From a virus, in IMG/VR virus record IMGVR_UViG_3300009136_000026, positions 1 to 30,194 of that record: DNA of 30,194 bases. One strand, written 5' to 3'. The position numbers were made by a program, and so were the translations under genes. Positions 3,913 to 13,622 of the stretch are shown piece by piece (position 1 is the first letter of the stretch; each line of letters opens with the position of its first letter). A model generated the notes under the pieces. It had not been told where the DNA came from, searched no databases, and was given only the letters and a program-made list of their open reading frames with translations.

Positions 3913-6384
3913 ATGCACCCCCCCGCAGCTAATCGCCCGGAAATCCTGGCGACCCTCCGTAGTCTTTTCACTGACGACGACATTGTTGAGCTTCGTGTGC
4001 TTTCCAAAAGCGACTACGGGGGCAAGACCCGCGCAAAGTCGGGCTATTTCAACGATCTGGAGTTGTTAGCAACAACAGCAGCAGCCTGCTCTGATGATGG
4101 CGCCACTGGTGTCTACATCACCATGAGCAAAATCAACCCCGCGCTGTTTGCCCGCAGTCCTAACCGCATCACGCAAGGGCTGCCAGCGACAAGCGACGAT
4201 GACGTCCAAGAACACACCTACCTCCTTATCGACATCGATCCAGAGCGCCCAAGTCACGTATCTGCATCGCATGCAGAGAAGAAACTCGCCGCTCAGGTGC
4301 TAAGAACCATCTATCTCAGCCTAGACGCCGAAGGTTGGCCCCAACCCATCGTCGGAGACTCGGGAAATGGGATGCACCTCGTCTACAAAGTCGGCCTTAA
4401 GCCGAATGACCCCATAATCAGGCGTTTTTACGCCGCACTTAGCCTCTTCTTCGACAGCGATGGGGTAACCATCGACCAAAAAGTCTTCAATCCAGCCCGA
4501 ATCTGGAAGCTATACGGCACTGCCGTGAGAAAAGGCGCAGATGTCGAAGACAGACCCTGGCGTTTGGCCAAGGTCCTAAAAATACCAGAAGAGTTCAAGC
4601 GGGTTCCTAAGAAACTCGTAGAACAATTCGCGAAACGCGCCCCTGAGAATCGGGGCGCCATGAATTCTGCGAAAGCTCGTCGCCTGGACCTGTGGGTCTC
4701 GGCGCATCTGCCCACCGTAGGCGATCCCATTCCGTGGGGGGATAAGGGACGGAAGTGGGTTCTCGATCAATGTCCATTTGACGAGAATCACCGTGACCGG
4801 AGCGCCTATATCGTGCAAACGCACAGCGGTGAAGTGTATGCGGGGTGCTTACACAAAGGCTGCGTTGGAAGCGGCAGGAAAGGGTGGCGAGCTTTCCAGG
4901 ATAACTTCGGTCGGCTGAATACAGCCAGCGGGGACGAGGCCGCCGCGCCTGCACAAACCGCTGGCTCTTCAGCCACCCTACCAGGGCTAACCGACCTCGG
5001 AAACGCTAAAAGACTGGTGCAGCGATTCGGTCAAGAGATCAAATACGTCCCCAGTTGGTCCAAATGGCTCAGCTACAACGGCAAACGCTGGGAACTAGAC
5101 GAGACAGGGCGCATTATGCGTCTGGCAGAAGAAGCCGTCGCCGACATATTTGGAGAAGCTGCCTCTGAGAACGATGCTGAGCGTAGCCGTAAGCTTTACA
5201 AGCACGCGGTGAAGTCAGAGTCCTCTCGTTCACTACACGCAATGGTGAGTTTGGCTTCGAGTGAGCCAGGTATGACCGTACCTATCCGTAAATTCGACTC
5301 GGACCACTGGAAGATTAACGTCTCCAACGGGACCATTGACCTGAAAACAGGTCAGTTAATGGCATTCAACAAAGAAGATAAGATAACGAAGCTCTGCCCG
5401 GTAGAATACGACACCAACGCAACGTGCCCCATCTGGGATAACTTTCTCCACGAGATTTTCGACGGTCGGATCGATCTCATCTCATTCATCTACCGCTACC
5501 TCGGCTACTCCCTCACGGGCTCAGTCCGAGAACAGAAGCTTATTTTCCTCTACGGCACCGGGGCGAACGGGAAGTCGACCTTCCTCAACACCATCCAACG
5601 CATGATGGGGACCTACTCAAAGCAAGCGGCCCCAGAGTTGCTCGTAGCCAGCAAGAGCGGACGGCACCCGACCGAGGTCGCCGACCTCATGGGCGCCCGC
5701 CTGGTTGTCAGTGCAGAGATTGACCGGGGCAAGTCCCTCGCAGAGGCCTCTATCAAGCAGATGACTGGGGGTGACCCCATCAAAGCCCGGTACATGAAGC
5801 AAGACTTCTTCGAGTTCCTACCCACCCACAAGCTTTGGTTAGCAGCAAACCACAAGCCCATAATCAAGGGCAACGACGAGGGGATTTGGCGAAGGGTACT
5901 TCTGGTTCCCTTTGAGGTCAGCATCCCAGAAGAGAAGCAAGACAAAGAGCTAGACAACAAGCTCTTCGGTGAGCTTCCCGGCATTATGAACCGGCTGGTA
6001 GCAGGGTGCCTTGATTGGCAACGCAACGGACTGAACCCCCCCGATTCAGTGGCCTATGCCACCCAAGAGTACCGCGAAGAGCTTGACCCGATGAAGCCCT
6101 TTTTCCTAGACCGTTGTGAGCTTGACTCGGAGCACTCGATTAACCCGAAGAACCTGTACAATGCCTACATCGACTGGTGTGAAGAGAGCCACGAGCGCGC
6201 AATGAACCCACGCTTCTTTGCAATGCTCATGAGGGAGCGAAACTTCAGGCAGGGTAAGCCCTCGAAGAAAGGTTCTGCCACCACCTACCGCCCTTGGCTG
6301 GGTATTAAGCTCCGAGGCGATACTCCAATTAGCCCGCGTGACTTAGGTCAGCTAATCACCGTCGAGAAGTGGAATGAAAGCTGA
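3913..6384 (+). CDS. P4/D5-type primase-helicase (823 aa)
   Basis: The N-terminal region looks like an archaeo-eukaryotic primase fold: metal-binding LLIDIDPERP (Asp107, Asp109), then SGNGMHLVYKV (150-160) and IWKLYGTAVRKG (197-208). Next is a putative zinc site (Cys287, His293, Cys312, His314, Cys317), a D5_N-like helical region (about 370-540), and a superfamily 3 helicase with Walker A GTGANGKST (548-556), Walker B LVVSAEID (597-604), a sensor motif LWLAANHKP (641-649) and the arginine stretch GIWRRVLLVPF (657-667). Such enzymes prime and unwind DNA at phage and plasmid origins. It sits about 500 bp from the iteron-like region. The start has GAGG eight bases upstream. Length is typical of the family. 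Confidence 0.93.
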   Translation: MHPPAANRPEILATLRSLFTDDDIVELRVLSKSDYGGKTRAKSGYFNDLELLATTAAACSDDGATGVYITMSKINPALFARSPNRITQGLPATSDDDVQEHTYLLIDIDPERPSHVSASHAEKKLAAQVLRTIYLSLDAEGWPQPIVGDSGNGMHLVYKVGLKPNDPIIRRFYAALSLFFDSDGVTIDQKVFNPARIWKLYGTAVRKGADVEDRPWRLAKVLKIPEEFKRVPKKLVEQFAKRAPENRGAMNSAKARRLDLWVSAHLPTVGDPIPWGDKGRKWVLDQCPFDENHRDRSAYIVQTHSGEVYAGCLHKGCVGSGRKGWRAFQDNFGRLNTASGDEAAAPAQTAGSSATLPGLTDLGNAKRLVQRFGQEIKYVPSWSKWLSYNGKRWELDETGRIMRLAEEAVADIFGEAASENDAERSRKLYKHAVKSESSRSLHAMVSLASSEPGMTVPIRKFDSDHWKINVSNGTIDLKTGQLMAFNKEDKITKLCPVEYDTNATCPIWDNFLHEIFDGRIDLISFIYRYLGYSLTGSVREQKLIFLYGTGANGKSTFLNTIQRMMGTYSKQAAPELLVASKSGRHPTEVADLMGARLVVSAEIDRGKSLAEASIKQMTGGDPIKARYMKQDFFEFLPTHKLWLAANHKPIIKGNDEGIWRRVLLVPFEVSIPEEKQDKELDNKLFGELPGIMNRLVAGCLDWQRNGLNPPDSVAYATQEYREELDPMKPFFLDRCELDSEHSINPKNLYNAYIDWCEESHERAMNPRFFAMLMRERNFRQGKPSKKGSATTYRPWLGIKLRGDTPISPRDLGQLITVEKWNES

Positions 6385-7237
6385 TTCAGAACAGGGGGGT
6401 GTACTAAATTCGGAAGAAGAGCCAAGTAAGTACATACTCAAGACAGGGAAGATCCACCCACCCAGCGCATTCGTCAAGTGCCCCCTGTTCTTTACGGCAT
6501 TACGGGCTGAGAGCAGTGTGCGTACAGTACCCTACCCTTTGGGCCCAGTGCCTCCCCATCTGCTCAAGTACGGGGAAGAGTGCCGGGGGTACCCCTACCG
6601 CTGGGCTAAGTACAACCGGCGCTATGTCCGCAAGGGTTACGCTGGGATCAAGGAGTGGCTTGATGGGACACCGTCTGTCCGGGAGTGGTTCCATGAACCA
6701 AATGCCATGGTCGCCCCGAAGTCTTGGCCAAAGGAAGTGCTCCGGTCTTGGGGTAAAATTCCGGTTCCTCACCCCTATGAAGTGGCCTCAATGAAGCGAG
6801 GCACCATTCCCATGAGTCTCTGGTGCCACCCTAGCGTACAATTATTACGCACCTTCGCATGGGGGGTCTCACTCTCCTACCTATCGAGGATGACTGGAGA
6901 CCCAAGACCTTGGATAATTACTGCTTTGCGCGAAGGAACCGAGATGCTAGCCAACGATCCTCGGTTCCAATTATGGGCGCTGAATATCGATTGGGAAACA
7001 ACGGCATGGCCACCCCAACTTGATGGTGGTATTTTGGAGAGACTGAAGTTTAGGCATAAACTAATCACAGCCCCTCACTACATGACAAAACCCGAGCTAC
7101 TAAAGCTTACAGAGTCCCCCTTATTCTGGAAACTGGTGAAACAGAATGTGTTTAAGACCAGAAAAAACAAGTTACGAAAGGGCCTATACTGGGGTCGAGT
7201 AGGCGCCCCCCACTTTTTAGGAGTACAAGATGGCTGA
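6374..7237 (+). CDS. Hypothetical protein between replication and packaging genes (287 aa)
   Basis: The start overlaps the last 11 bases of the primase-helicase gene, implying translational coupling. The protein is rich in Pro, Trp, Tyr and Arg, with segments such as YRWAKYNRRYVRKGYAGIKEWL, KSWPKEVLRSWGKIPVPHPY and LRTFAWGVSLSYLSRMTGDP. The C-terminus is basic (KTRKNKLRKGLYWGRVG). No catalytic motif or family is recognised. The position suggests a role in replication or in handing DNA to packaging, but that is only context. Its stop overlaps the small terminase start by 8 bases. Confidence 0.8.
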   Translation: MKADSEQGGVLNSEEEPSKYILKTGKIHPPSAFVKCPLFFTALRAESSVRTVPYPLGPVPPHLLKYGEECRGYPYRWAKYNRRYVRKGYAGIKEWLDGTPSVREWFHEPNAMVAPKSWPKEVLRSWGKIPVPHPYEVASMKRGTIPMSLWCHPSVQLLRTFAWGVSLSYLSRMTGDPRPWIITALREGTEMLANDPRFQLWALNIDWETTAWPPQLDGGILERLKFRHKLITAPHYMTKPELLKLTESPLFWKLVKQNVFKTRKNKLRKGLYWGRVGAPHFLGVQDG

Positions 7238-7646
7238 GAAGAAGAAGACAAACTATGCCAAGGGCGGCGGCCAGACGAGTGAGGGCTCGGACTACCGAAG
7301 CTGGTTGACACTCGTCCCCGAGGAGAAACGAAACACTGTAGCCAAGCTGATTAAGGAAAACCCGGTCAGCGACTACAAAGGCGTCATTGGACTCTCCCAG
7401 ATGATGCTTGCTGAGCTAGTCGAAGGGAATCTAACCCCAGCGGTTTCTCGGGAAGCTAGGCACTGGACTGAATTGATATTCACCGTCATCGCCACAGAGA
7501 ACACCGCCACAGGGACGCCCGAAGCAGCCTACAGTGACGTAATTACGGCTTTGGTAGCAGTGCGCAGAGAGCAACCTAAACTCGAAGCCGCCTACACAGT
7601 CGTTGAGGCAGAGGCGCCAGAGAAGATCCTTGTCAACGGAGAATAA
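7230..7646 (+). CDS. terS: Probable terminase small subunit (138 aa)
   Basis: Assigned mainly from position: it overlaps the large terminase gene and has the usual size. AGGAG precedes the ATG. The N-terminus is basic (MAEKKKTNYAKGGG), followed by helices (SWLTLVPEEKRNTVAKLIKE; YKGVIGLSQMMLAELVEGNL; REARHWTELIFTVIATE) that could form the oligomeric core, and an acidic tail. Small subunits recognise phage DNA and start packaging. No clear helix-turn-helix is visible, so the call rests on synteny. Confidence 0.6.
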   Translation: MAEKKKTNYAKGGGQTSEGSDYRSWLTLVPEEKRNTVAKLIKENPVSDYKGVIGLSQMMLAELVEGNLTPAVSREARHWTELIFTVIATENTATGTPEAAYSDVITALVAVRREQPKLEAAYTVVEAEAPEKILVNGE

Positions 7647-9351
7647 CTCAGCCGCTGATGCCTTAGAGGCTCTATCCGATCCCGCACTCAGCCTGCGGGC
7701 CTACGGAAAAGTGCATGACCAATCGAGTGGCCGTGAGGTTGCCTACGACCCGTTCAAGATTACGAAGAAGTTGCAGTCTACGTTGCTTGCATACGTCTCC
7801 AATCCACCTAAGACAGAGCACGGGCAGACAAAATGGCTCACCCTACTCGGGTATCGTCAAGGGGGTAAGTCCCTTGTCGCTGAGCTATGTGCCTATACTA
7901 AGACCGCCTACACACCGGGCTGGGACCACATTTGCATAGCAGACACCAAAGCTCGTGCAGAGTATTTGCATCAAAGGGTCCACTTCTGTCATGCAAGATG
8001 GCCAGAGGCTATCCGCTCCCCTACTGTACCAAACCGAGAAAGCCGTCAGTTGACCTTTGCCGAAACAGCAGGGGGCAAGATGCGTGTCTTGTCCGGTGAG
8101 TCAGGCGCAGTCGGTATCGGCCAGTCTCCCGATAGCTTTCACGGCTCTGAGCTTCCCTACTGGGCCAGTGCTGCCGAGCAGTTCACGCTTATTTACCCTT
8201 CGATGATTAACCGGGATCATTCGCTAATGATGTTGGAGGCGACCCCCTCTCCGATGGATGCCCCGTCAGCCGAGTGGTGGCATGACCAATGCCGTGACGC
8301 AAAGCAGGGGGTTAGCCGCCACGTATATGCTTTCTTCCCCTTTTGGGACTCTAAGCTCAACCGTCGAGCGTGGCCCGAGGGTGCGCGTTTGGAAATTGAG
8401 GAGCTTAAGCTACTTGACCGATACGGGCATTTGGGGTTGGAGAAAGAGAACCTGGCCTTTCGTCGGTTAATGTTAGACGTTGACCCGGAGATCCGCAGGA
8501 ACCCGGACTTGTTCGGGGTGTATTATCCTTTTGATGACATCACCTGCTGGCTTGCAGCGAGCAACTCTGTCATCCACCCGAGCCTACTTACTCGCCACCG
8601 GGAGAAGATCCTCACACCCTGGATCGACCCTTATGTGGAATACGAAAAACCGGAGCCAGGAGCCGTCTATGTCATCGGGGTCGACCCTGCTGGTTATGCT
8701 TCTCGTGACCATGCTGCTTTTCAGGTACTTAAGGTCTACGAAGGGGAGTGGACGCAGGTAGCCTGCTTCGCCACAAATACAGAGCCACTACCGTTCACAC
8801 GCAAAATCCTAGAGACGGCGCGGAAATACAACAACGCCACCGTGGCTGTAGAGTCAAACGGGGTCGGAGCCGCTGTCTTAGCTCTGCTTGAAGAGATGGA
8901 GTGCAAAAACGTCTACTACGAAAAGGCATACAGACCCGGTATCGCAGCCACATCGAAGTCCGTAGACCAGATGCTAAGCTGGCTACAAGAGGCACTAAAA
9001 GATGAGCTTGTGCTCCATGATGCAGACACGGTAGACCAGTTAACTAGCTACAAGCACGACAAACGGGTAGAGAGAACGGCATCAAACGAGATTTTATACG
9101 GCAAAGGCCCCGGCAAGAGGCGCCGAAGTCGTCACCACTGGGATAAGATTTCTGCCCTACAGATGGCCATCGTGGCTGCCCGTCGAGCCCCCCAGCGATT
9201 GAAAAAAGGTTCGGAAGATAGTATAGAAGAGAACGTGGTCCTGTTCCGAGATATGACCTGGAACCAGGTTGAGAAATACCGGAAGGAAGAGACTCAGCGA
9301 AAGGGAAAAGATAAGAGTCGCAGACGCGCTCGATACCGGAGGAGGCGATAA
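7630..9351 (+). CDS. terL: Terminase large subunit, ATPase-nuclease (573 aa)
   Basis: The ATPase part has Walker A GYRQGGKS (74-81), a Walker B-like HGSELPYW (171-178) and a coupling motif LEATPSP (202-208). The C-terminal RNase H-like nuclease has VIGVDPAG (Asp352), VAVESNG (Glu408) and HHWDKISALQMAI (Asp505), the expected acidic triad. The protein packages DNA into the prohead and cuts it. The N-terminal ATG is missing: I choose the TTG at 7630 (MSTENNSAADALEAL), with a weak AGAAG site upstream and a 17-base overlap with terS. A TTG at 7603 is possible but has no site. The C-terminal tail is strongly basic. Confidence 0.93.
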   Translation: MSTENNSAADALEALSDPALSLRAYGKVHDQSSGREVAYDPFKITKKLQSTLLAYVSNPPKTEHGQTKWLTLLGYRQGGKSLVAELCAYTKTAYTPGWDHICIADTKARAEYLHQRVHFCHARWPEAIRSPTVPNRESRQLTFAETAGGKMRVLSGESGAVGIGQSPDSFHGSELPYWASAAEQFTLIYPSMINRDHSLMMLEATPSPMDAPSAEWWHDQCRDAKQGVSRHVYAFFPFWDSKLNRRAWPEGARLEIEELKLLDRYGHLGLEKENLAFRRLMLDVDPEIRRNPDLFGVYYPFDDITCWLAASNSVIHPSLLTRHREKILTPWIDPYVEYEKPEPGAVYVIGVDPAGYASRDHAAFQVLKVYEGEWTQVACFATNTEPLPFTRKILETARKYNNATVAVESNGVGAAVLALLEEMECKNVYYEKAYRPGIAATSKSVDQMLSWLQEALKDELVLHDADTVDQLTSYKHDKRVERTASNEILYGKGPGKRRRSRHHWDKISALQMAIVAARRAPQRLKKGSEDSIEENVVLFRDMTWNQVEKYRKEETQRKGKDKSRRRARYRRRR

Positions 9352-11795
9352 TGTCATCCATAGCAGACGCCCGTAAGATAGCTGCAATGAGAGCTATGGC
9401 CGGGAAAGAGTTTGAAGATCCCGAGGCGTTGGCTCAGATGACTGCGCGAGCAAGCGGGACCAAGGTCCCCTTACCAGAGCGGCCTATCGGACAGCAGGTT
9501 GAGCAAGAGCTTGCAGCAGCGCCACCAGAGCCACGAGAAGGTGACTCAATTATGTCCCAAGAGGGGCGCCTCAAGGAAGTGGGGGCCACTGGGATGGTTC
9601 CTGCGGCACGTAGGGTAGCGGCACAGAGGGCTTTTCTGAAAGATGCCTCGCCCTGGGGTAGTGCGGAGATGGCCTATGAGGGCGGGAAAAAGGTTGTATC
9701 GGGTGTAAAAGAAGGCTCACCTAAAAAAGTAGCCATCGGAGCCGCCCAGGGGGCTGCTGGTACGGGGATGTTGGGGCTCGACATGGCGGGGCTGGGTCTC
9801 CTTACCACAGGGACAGGCCCACTGCTTAGGTCAAAGCTCGCAGAAGCGGTGGCTTCGCTGAAACCAGGGCAGAAAATAGCCACCCAAGGCTTAAGGGCTG
9901 AACTGACGAAGCGGGGAGTAAGAAAGCCCGAGATGAACGCCACTCAGCTAGACAGCTTGGTCAAGGCAGCAGAAGAGCGTGGGCAGAAGAGCATTTCAAA
10001 AGAGGAGATCCTTGAGCACATCGAGGAGACTCCTGTCGGCATTACCGAGATTGCGAGAGGGCGCCTCCCTGAGACCCCCGAGATGAACGCCCTTGCAGAT
10101 GAGATGGGTTATGCCTGGCACGGGGGCGCCGATGAGCTACTCGACAAACTGAGCATACCTACCCCTGACGCTCCAACCGGGTCCTTAAAGTATGCTGGCT
10201 CCATCGGCACCCCTGGGTACACGGCCGAAAACCTCGATTGGAATCAGATTAAGGAATCCCCTGAGAAACTGGCCCGAATCTGGCCGGAAGGCTGGGAGAA
10301 GTGGTACCCTGAGATGCAAGACCCTATCCTAGATTTTATAGAAAGCGACACGAGGAAGCGCCCGGCCCTTAAGGCGTTAGATACCCTAATCAGCCATCAT
10401 GAACATGCCAGAGCCCCGAGCCCGTATATTCCCGCACAGTTATTACGGGAAGCAGGAGAGGAATTGGGCGCTATGGTGGCGCAGGGACTCGAAGGTCATC
10501 GCATCGTCGACGGAAAGCGCAAGAGCATATTACCGGCCTCAACCAGGCACGCGATTCCCAACCAGCCGAACAGCCTGGGACAGGATGTGATCGAACAGGA
10601 CGCGATTCAGGTAACGGGCCTGATGGATAAGGCCCTAGAAGGCCTTAGGAAGTATCGAGAAGCGGCACAGGACGTGATTGCCCGAGAAGGGGATATTGGC
10701 TTGTTTGACCTAAAAGCGGTAGACCAAGTACTTGGGTATTATGCGGATTGGCCCGCGTATAAGGCGAAGCTCTTAGCGCACAGTAAGGTTTTAGACGAGA
10801 TTAGGGGCGACCCCGCTTGGCAAAAGTATGTAGACGCCAATAAGCGCCTCAAAGAGGCAAAGGGCGCCCTAGAAGGGAGACCAACACGCTGGGAACACAT
10901 GGCAGCACATGCCCCAGGGGGAGAGAACTATGGAGAGACAACTCTTCATCTTGAGACTAAAGCACTAAAAGATGACCCCTTTGAGTCATCCCACTGGGCC
11001 GAAGACAACGCTGTGGTCCACTTCCGGCATACAGATAGGATTGACGAGCAGGGACGTAGGATTTTGTTTGTGGATGAGATTCAGTCCGACTTGCACCAGC
11101 AGGGGAGGCTACGCGGCTATTCCCCCGAAGAGAACTTCGCTATACGGGAGAATTTAGAGGATCAAATTAAAACTCTAGAGGATGACCTACGGCGAAACGA
11201 AGCCCGTCGCCTCAAACTGGGCCCTTTTAAAGAGAGAGGCAAGAGAGGGTATCTGGCGCAGGAGTGGATGTTGATAGATTCAACGCTCCTCTCCCCCAAG
11301 GATGTCGAGATCCTCAAAGAAAAGCTCAACAAAGCAGAGGTTCGGCTTTCAACAGCGAATCGAGGGCCTGTGCCCGAGGGTATGTTCAAAGGGACGAAAG
11401 AGTGGACAGGGCTTGCGCTAAAGAGGATCATGCGTAAAGCAGCAGAAGAAGGCTATCAGGGCGTTGCGTTTACACGGGGCAAAGACGCCATGAAATATAG
11501 CTATATGAAGCCCGAGGGAGCGTATTACTATGACACAATCGTCCCCAGTGTGGCAGCGAAGATAGCGGCACCCAAAGGTGTCTCTAAAGCCAAGATAGAG
11601 AAGACTAAAATTGCCATCCCCCAGGCTCCAGACGAGGTTACTTTAGAGGCGTTCCCTGTAGTCTGGTTAACCGATGCAGTTAAAGGTAGAGCGATGCTCC
11701 CTTATGATAAGTTCGCAACCGTGTTAGCAGCAGGCGCATCGGGCGCAGCAGGAGCTAAAGCATTACAAGATCGCAAAGGCGAAGAGGAACAGTAG
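9351..11795 (+). CDS. Large polyvalent-type phage protein between terminase and portal (814 aa)
   Basis: Starts at the TAATG junction with terL after a strong GGAGGAGG site. Residues about 555-590 hold HFRHTDRIDEQGRRILFVDE then IQSDLHQQGRLRGY. Later come LALKRIMRKAAEEGYQGVAF (about 688-707) and YYYDTIVPSVAAKIA (about 725-740). This pattern is familiar from multidomain phage proteins of the 'large polyvalent protein' type, which can be injected with DNA. Near residue 250, MGYAWHGGADELLDKL faintly resembles the YHGT entry motif of ADP-ribosyltransferase-like domains. An N-terminal Ala/Gly-rich stretch (about 110-150, KKVAIGAAQGAAGTGMLGLD) may be membrane-active. Function is unproven; it may be an internal virion effector. 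Confidence 0.75.
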   Translation: MSSIADARKIAAMRAMAGKEFEDPEALAQMTARASGTKVPLPERPIGQQVEQELAAAPPEPREGDSIMSQEGRLKEVGATGMVPAARRVAAQRAFLKDASPWGSAEMAYEGGKKVVSGVKEGSPKKVAIGAAQGAAGTGMLGLDMAGLGLLTTGTGPLLRSKLAEAVASLKPGQKIATQGLRAELTKRGVRKPEMNATQLDSLVKAAEERGQKSISKEEILEHIEETPVGITEIARGRLPETPEMNALADEMGYAWHGGADELLDKLSIPTPDAPTGSLKYAGSIGTPGYTAENLDWNQIKESPEKLARIWPEGWEKWYPEMQDPILDFIESDTRKRPALKALDTLISHHEHARAPSPYIPAQLLREAGEELGAMVAQGLEGHRIVDGKRKSILPASTRHAIPNQPNSLGQDVIEQDAIQVTGLMDKALEGLRKYREAAQDVIAREGDIGLFDLKAVDQVLGYYADWPAYKAKLLAHSKVLDEIRGDPAWQKYVDANKRLKEAKGALEGRPTRWEHMAAHAPGGENYGETTLHLETKALKDDPFESSHWAEDNAVVHFRHTDRIDEQGRRILFVDEIQSDLHQQGRLRGYSPEENFAIRENLEDQIKTLEDDLRRNEARRLKLGPFKERGKRGYLAQEWMLIDSTLLSPKDVEILKEKLNKAEVRLSTANRGPVPEGMFKGTKEWTGLALKRIMRKAAEEGYQGVAFTRGKDAMKYSYMKPEGAYYYDTIVPSVAAKIAAPKGVSKAKIEKTKIAIPQAPDEVTLEAFPVVWLTDAVKGRAMLPYDKFATVLAAGASGAAGAKALQDRKGEEEQ

Positions 11796-13607
11796 ATGGC
11801 ACTGACACCAAAGCAGATCCGTGGGATCATAGAGACCCACAAGACGAAAACACGGACAGAGCGCACCTCATGGGACCGCTGGCGTAGCTGGTACCTCTCC
11901 GAGTACTGGCGTGCTTCTAGCGAACAGCCACAAGGGTCTGGTCCCATCCTCGGTGAGGAGGAGATCAACTTCGAGACCAACTACCCCTACGCCTACATCG
12001 ATACGATGATCGCAAACGTCTGCCCGACAAACCCCCAGGTCACAGTTGCAGCGAAGCGCGAAGACCTACGTGAGGTGGCTAAGTTTCGAGAAGCCTTGAT
12101 TAACGATGTGTTTAGTCGGAATAACACCCACACACTGCTGTGGAAGACAGCAACCCACACCTCGATATGTGGGCGCGGGTTCCTGAAAGCCGTCTGGAAC
12201 TTCAATAAGCAGATGACCGAGTTCTTCAGTGTTGATCCTCGGTTTGTGTTCTTCGACATGTCGGCCCCTCGCTGGGAAGACCTCCGCTATCTTATCGAAG
12301 TTACTGTCCTGACAAAGGAAGAGTTTAAGCAACGAGCAAAGCGCAAGGGCGGAAAAGGCGCCATGTATCGCCCGAAGGTCGCAGAAAAGGCCCAGTTCGG
12401 GGGCTACCCCACCTGGCTTAAAGACAGCGTCCGCAACAAGGATGCCATCAATCAGGCGAGCGTTGAGGTCTACAACTGGGTTACCGTCTACGAAGTTTAT
12501 GACTTCCAGGGCGAAGGGAAATACTATCACATGCTGGACAATGTCGAGGAGGCCCTCTTTGAGGGGGAGCTTCCTTACCGTTATGTCCGTAATCCGTTTG
12601 CCATGCTTCAGTTCAATGACAATATGTCGGACCTTGGTGGTATGTCTGATGTGAAGCTAATTAGCTCTCTTCAGGAGCGTCTGAACGAGATCGATACACT
12701 AGAGCTATGGCACGCCCATGCGTCTACCCCGGTTCTCCTGGTCAATACGGGGCTTGTCGATAACCCCGAATCGATAACGACGGCACTGCGGGACGCAAGT
12801 GAGCCGGGCTCGATGGTCGCTGTCATGGGTAAGGCGAGCGCGCCTCTGCGGGATCTGATTGGACAAACCCCGACACCCCAGTTTCAGCCGTCGTTTAGCC
12901 AGATGCGGGAACGCTGCACCCAGGTTATTGAGTTTATCTTGGGTATCCCCCAGTACAGCCGTGGTGTCGTGGGCGTTGCTGATGTTGCCACCGAAGTGGC
13001 CTTGGCCGATACGGCTACTCGTACCCGGAACGGTCGTCGCATCAAAGCTGTTGAGGACCTAGTTACGCTACTGGGCAACAACGTCATTGGCCTTTACGAG
13101 GAGTTTCTTCCCGAAGACACCATGCTTCCGTTGCGGTTAACAGGTAGCCGTGAAATCCTAGAGGTAACTCGTGACGCACTCCGAGTGCGAGATCAACGCG
13201 ACCCCAACGAGGGCCCAATGGACTATGACTATGCTGCGGTCCCTTACTCCCCAACAGAGAACCACTCCTTAATTCAACTACAAAAAGTGCAACAATACAT
13301 GCCTTTGCTTTTAGAGTCACCTCAAGTTGATAAAGAGAAACTGATACTCAAGTTGCTCGAATTGCTGGAGCTAACCGGCATTATGCAAGACACGCCTCCG
13401 CAGCCCGAGATGCCCGGTATGCCAATGCCCGGTATGGAGGGTATGCCGATGCCCGCACCTCAAGGGCAGGATACACTAACAACGGGGGGTCTTCCTCCTG
13501 GTGTAGAGGAGCCTCCCCAAGTGCCCTTACCTGCAGGTGGGGCTGGATCTTCGGCACCCGTGTCACCACAAAGTATGTTACAACAGATTATCACTCGCAA
13601 CCAATAG
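11796..13607 (+). CDS. Portal protein (603 aa)
   Basis: The ATG follows the preceding TAG directly, with GAGGAA upstream. Portal features include an N-terminal helical region (SWDRWRSWYLSEYWRASS), FETNYPYAYIDTMIANVCPT, WKTATHTSICGRGFLKAVWN, a FFSVDPRFVFFDMSAPRWED segment, SLQERLNEIDTLELWHAHAS, and a stem/crown part with VIEFILGIPQYSRGVVGVAD then VATEVALADTATRTRNGRRI. The portal dodecamer forms the DNA channel at one capsid vertex and docks terminase and then the adaptor. The C-terminus carries a Met/Pro/Gly repeat (MPGMPMPGMEGMPMP) and is probably disordered. Length is typical of podovirus portals. Confidence 0.88.
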   Translation: MALTPKQIRGIIETHKTKTRTERTSWDRWRSWYLSEYWRASSEQPQGSGPILGEEEINFETNYPYAYIDTMIANVCPTNPQVTVAAKREDLREVAKFREALINDVFSRNNTHTLLWKTATHTSICGRGFLKAVWNFNKQMTEFFSVDPRFVFFDMSAPRWEDLRYLIEVTVLTKEEFKQRAKRKGGKGAMYRPKVAEKAQFGGYPTWLKDSVRNKDAINQASVEVYNWVTVYEVYDFQGEGKYYHMLDNVEEALFEGELPYRYVRNPFAMLQFNDNMSDLGGMSDVKLISSLQERLNEIDTLELWHAHASTPVLLVNTGLVDNPESITTALRDASEPGSMVAVMGKASAPLRDLIGQTPTPQFQPSFSQMRERCTQVIEFILGIPQYSRGVVGVADVATEVALADTATRTRNGRRIKAVEDLVTLLGNNVIGLYEEFLPEDTMLPLRLTGSREILEVTRDALRVRDQRDPNEGPMDYDYAAVPYSPTENHSLIQLQKVQQYMPLLLESPQVDKEKLILKLLELLELTGIMQDTPPQPEMPGMPMPGMEGMPMPAPQGQDTLTTGGLPPGVEEPPQVPLPAGGAGSSAPVSPQSMLQQIITRNQ

Positions 13608-13622
13608 GCTGGAGAAGTCCCG

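Noticed and set aside
5613-6026. 137-codon leftward frame opposite the primase-helicase
   Set aside because: It lies entirely within the conserved helicase motifs on the other strand, with no supporting ribosome site or neighbours.
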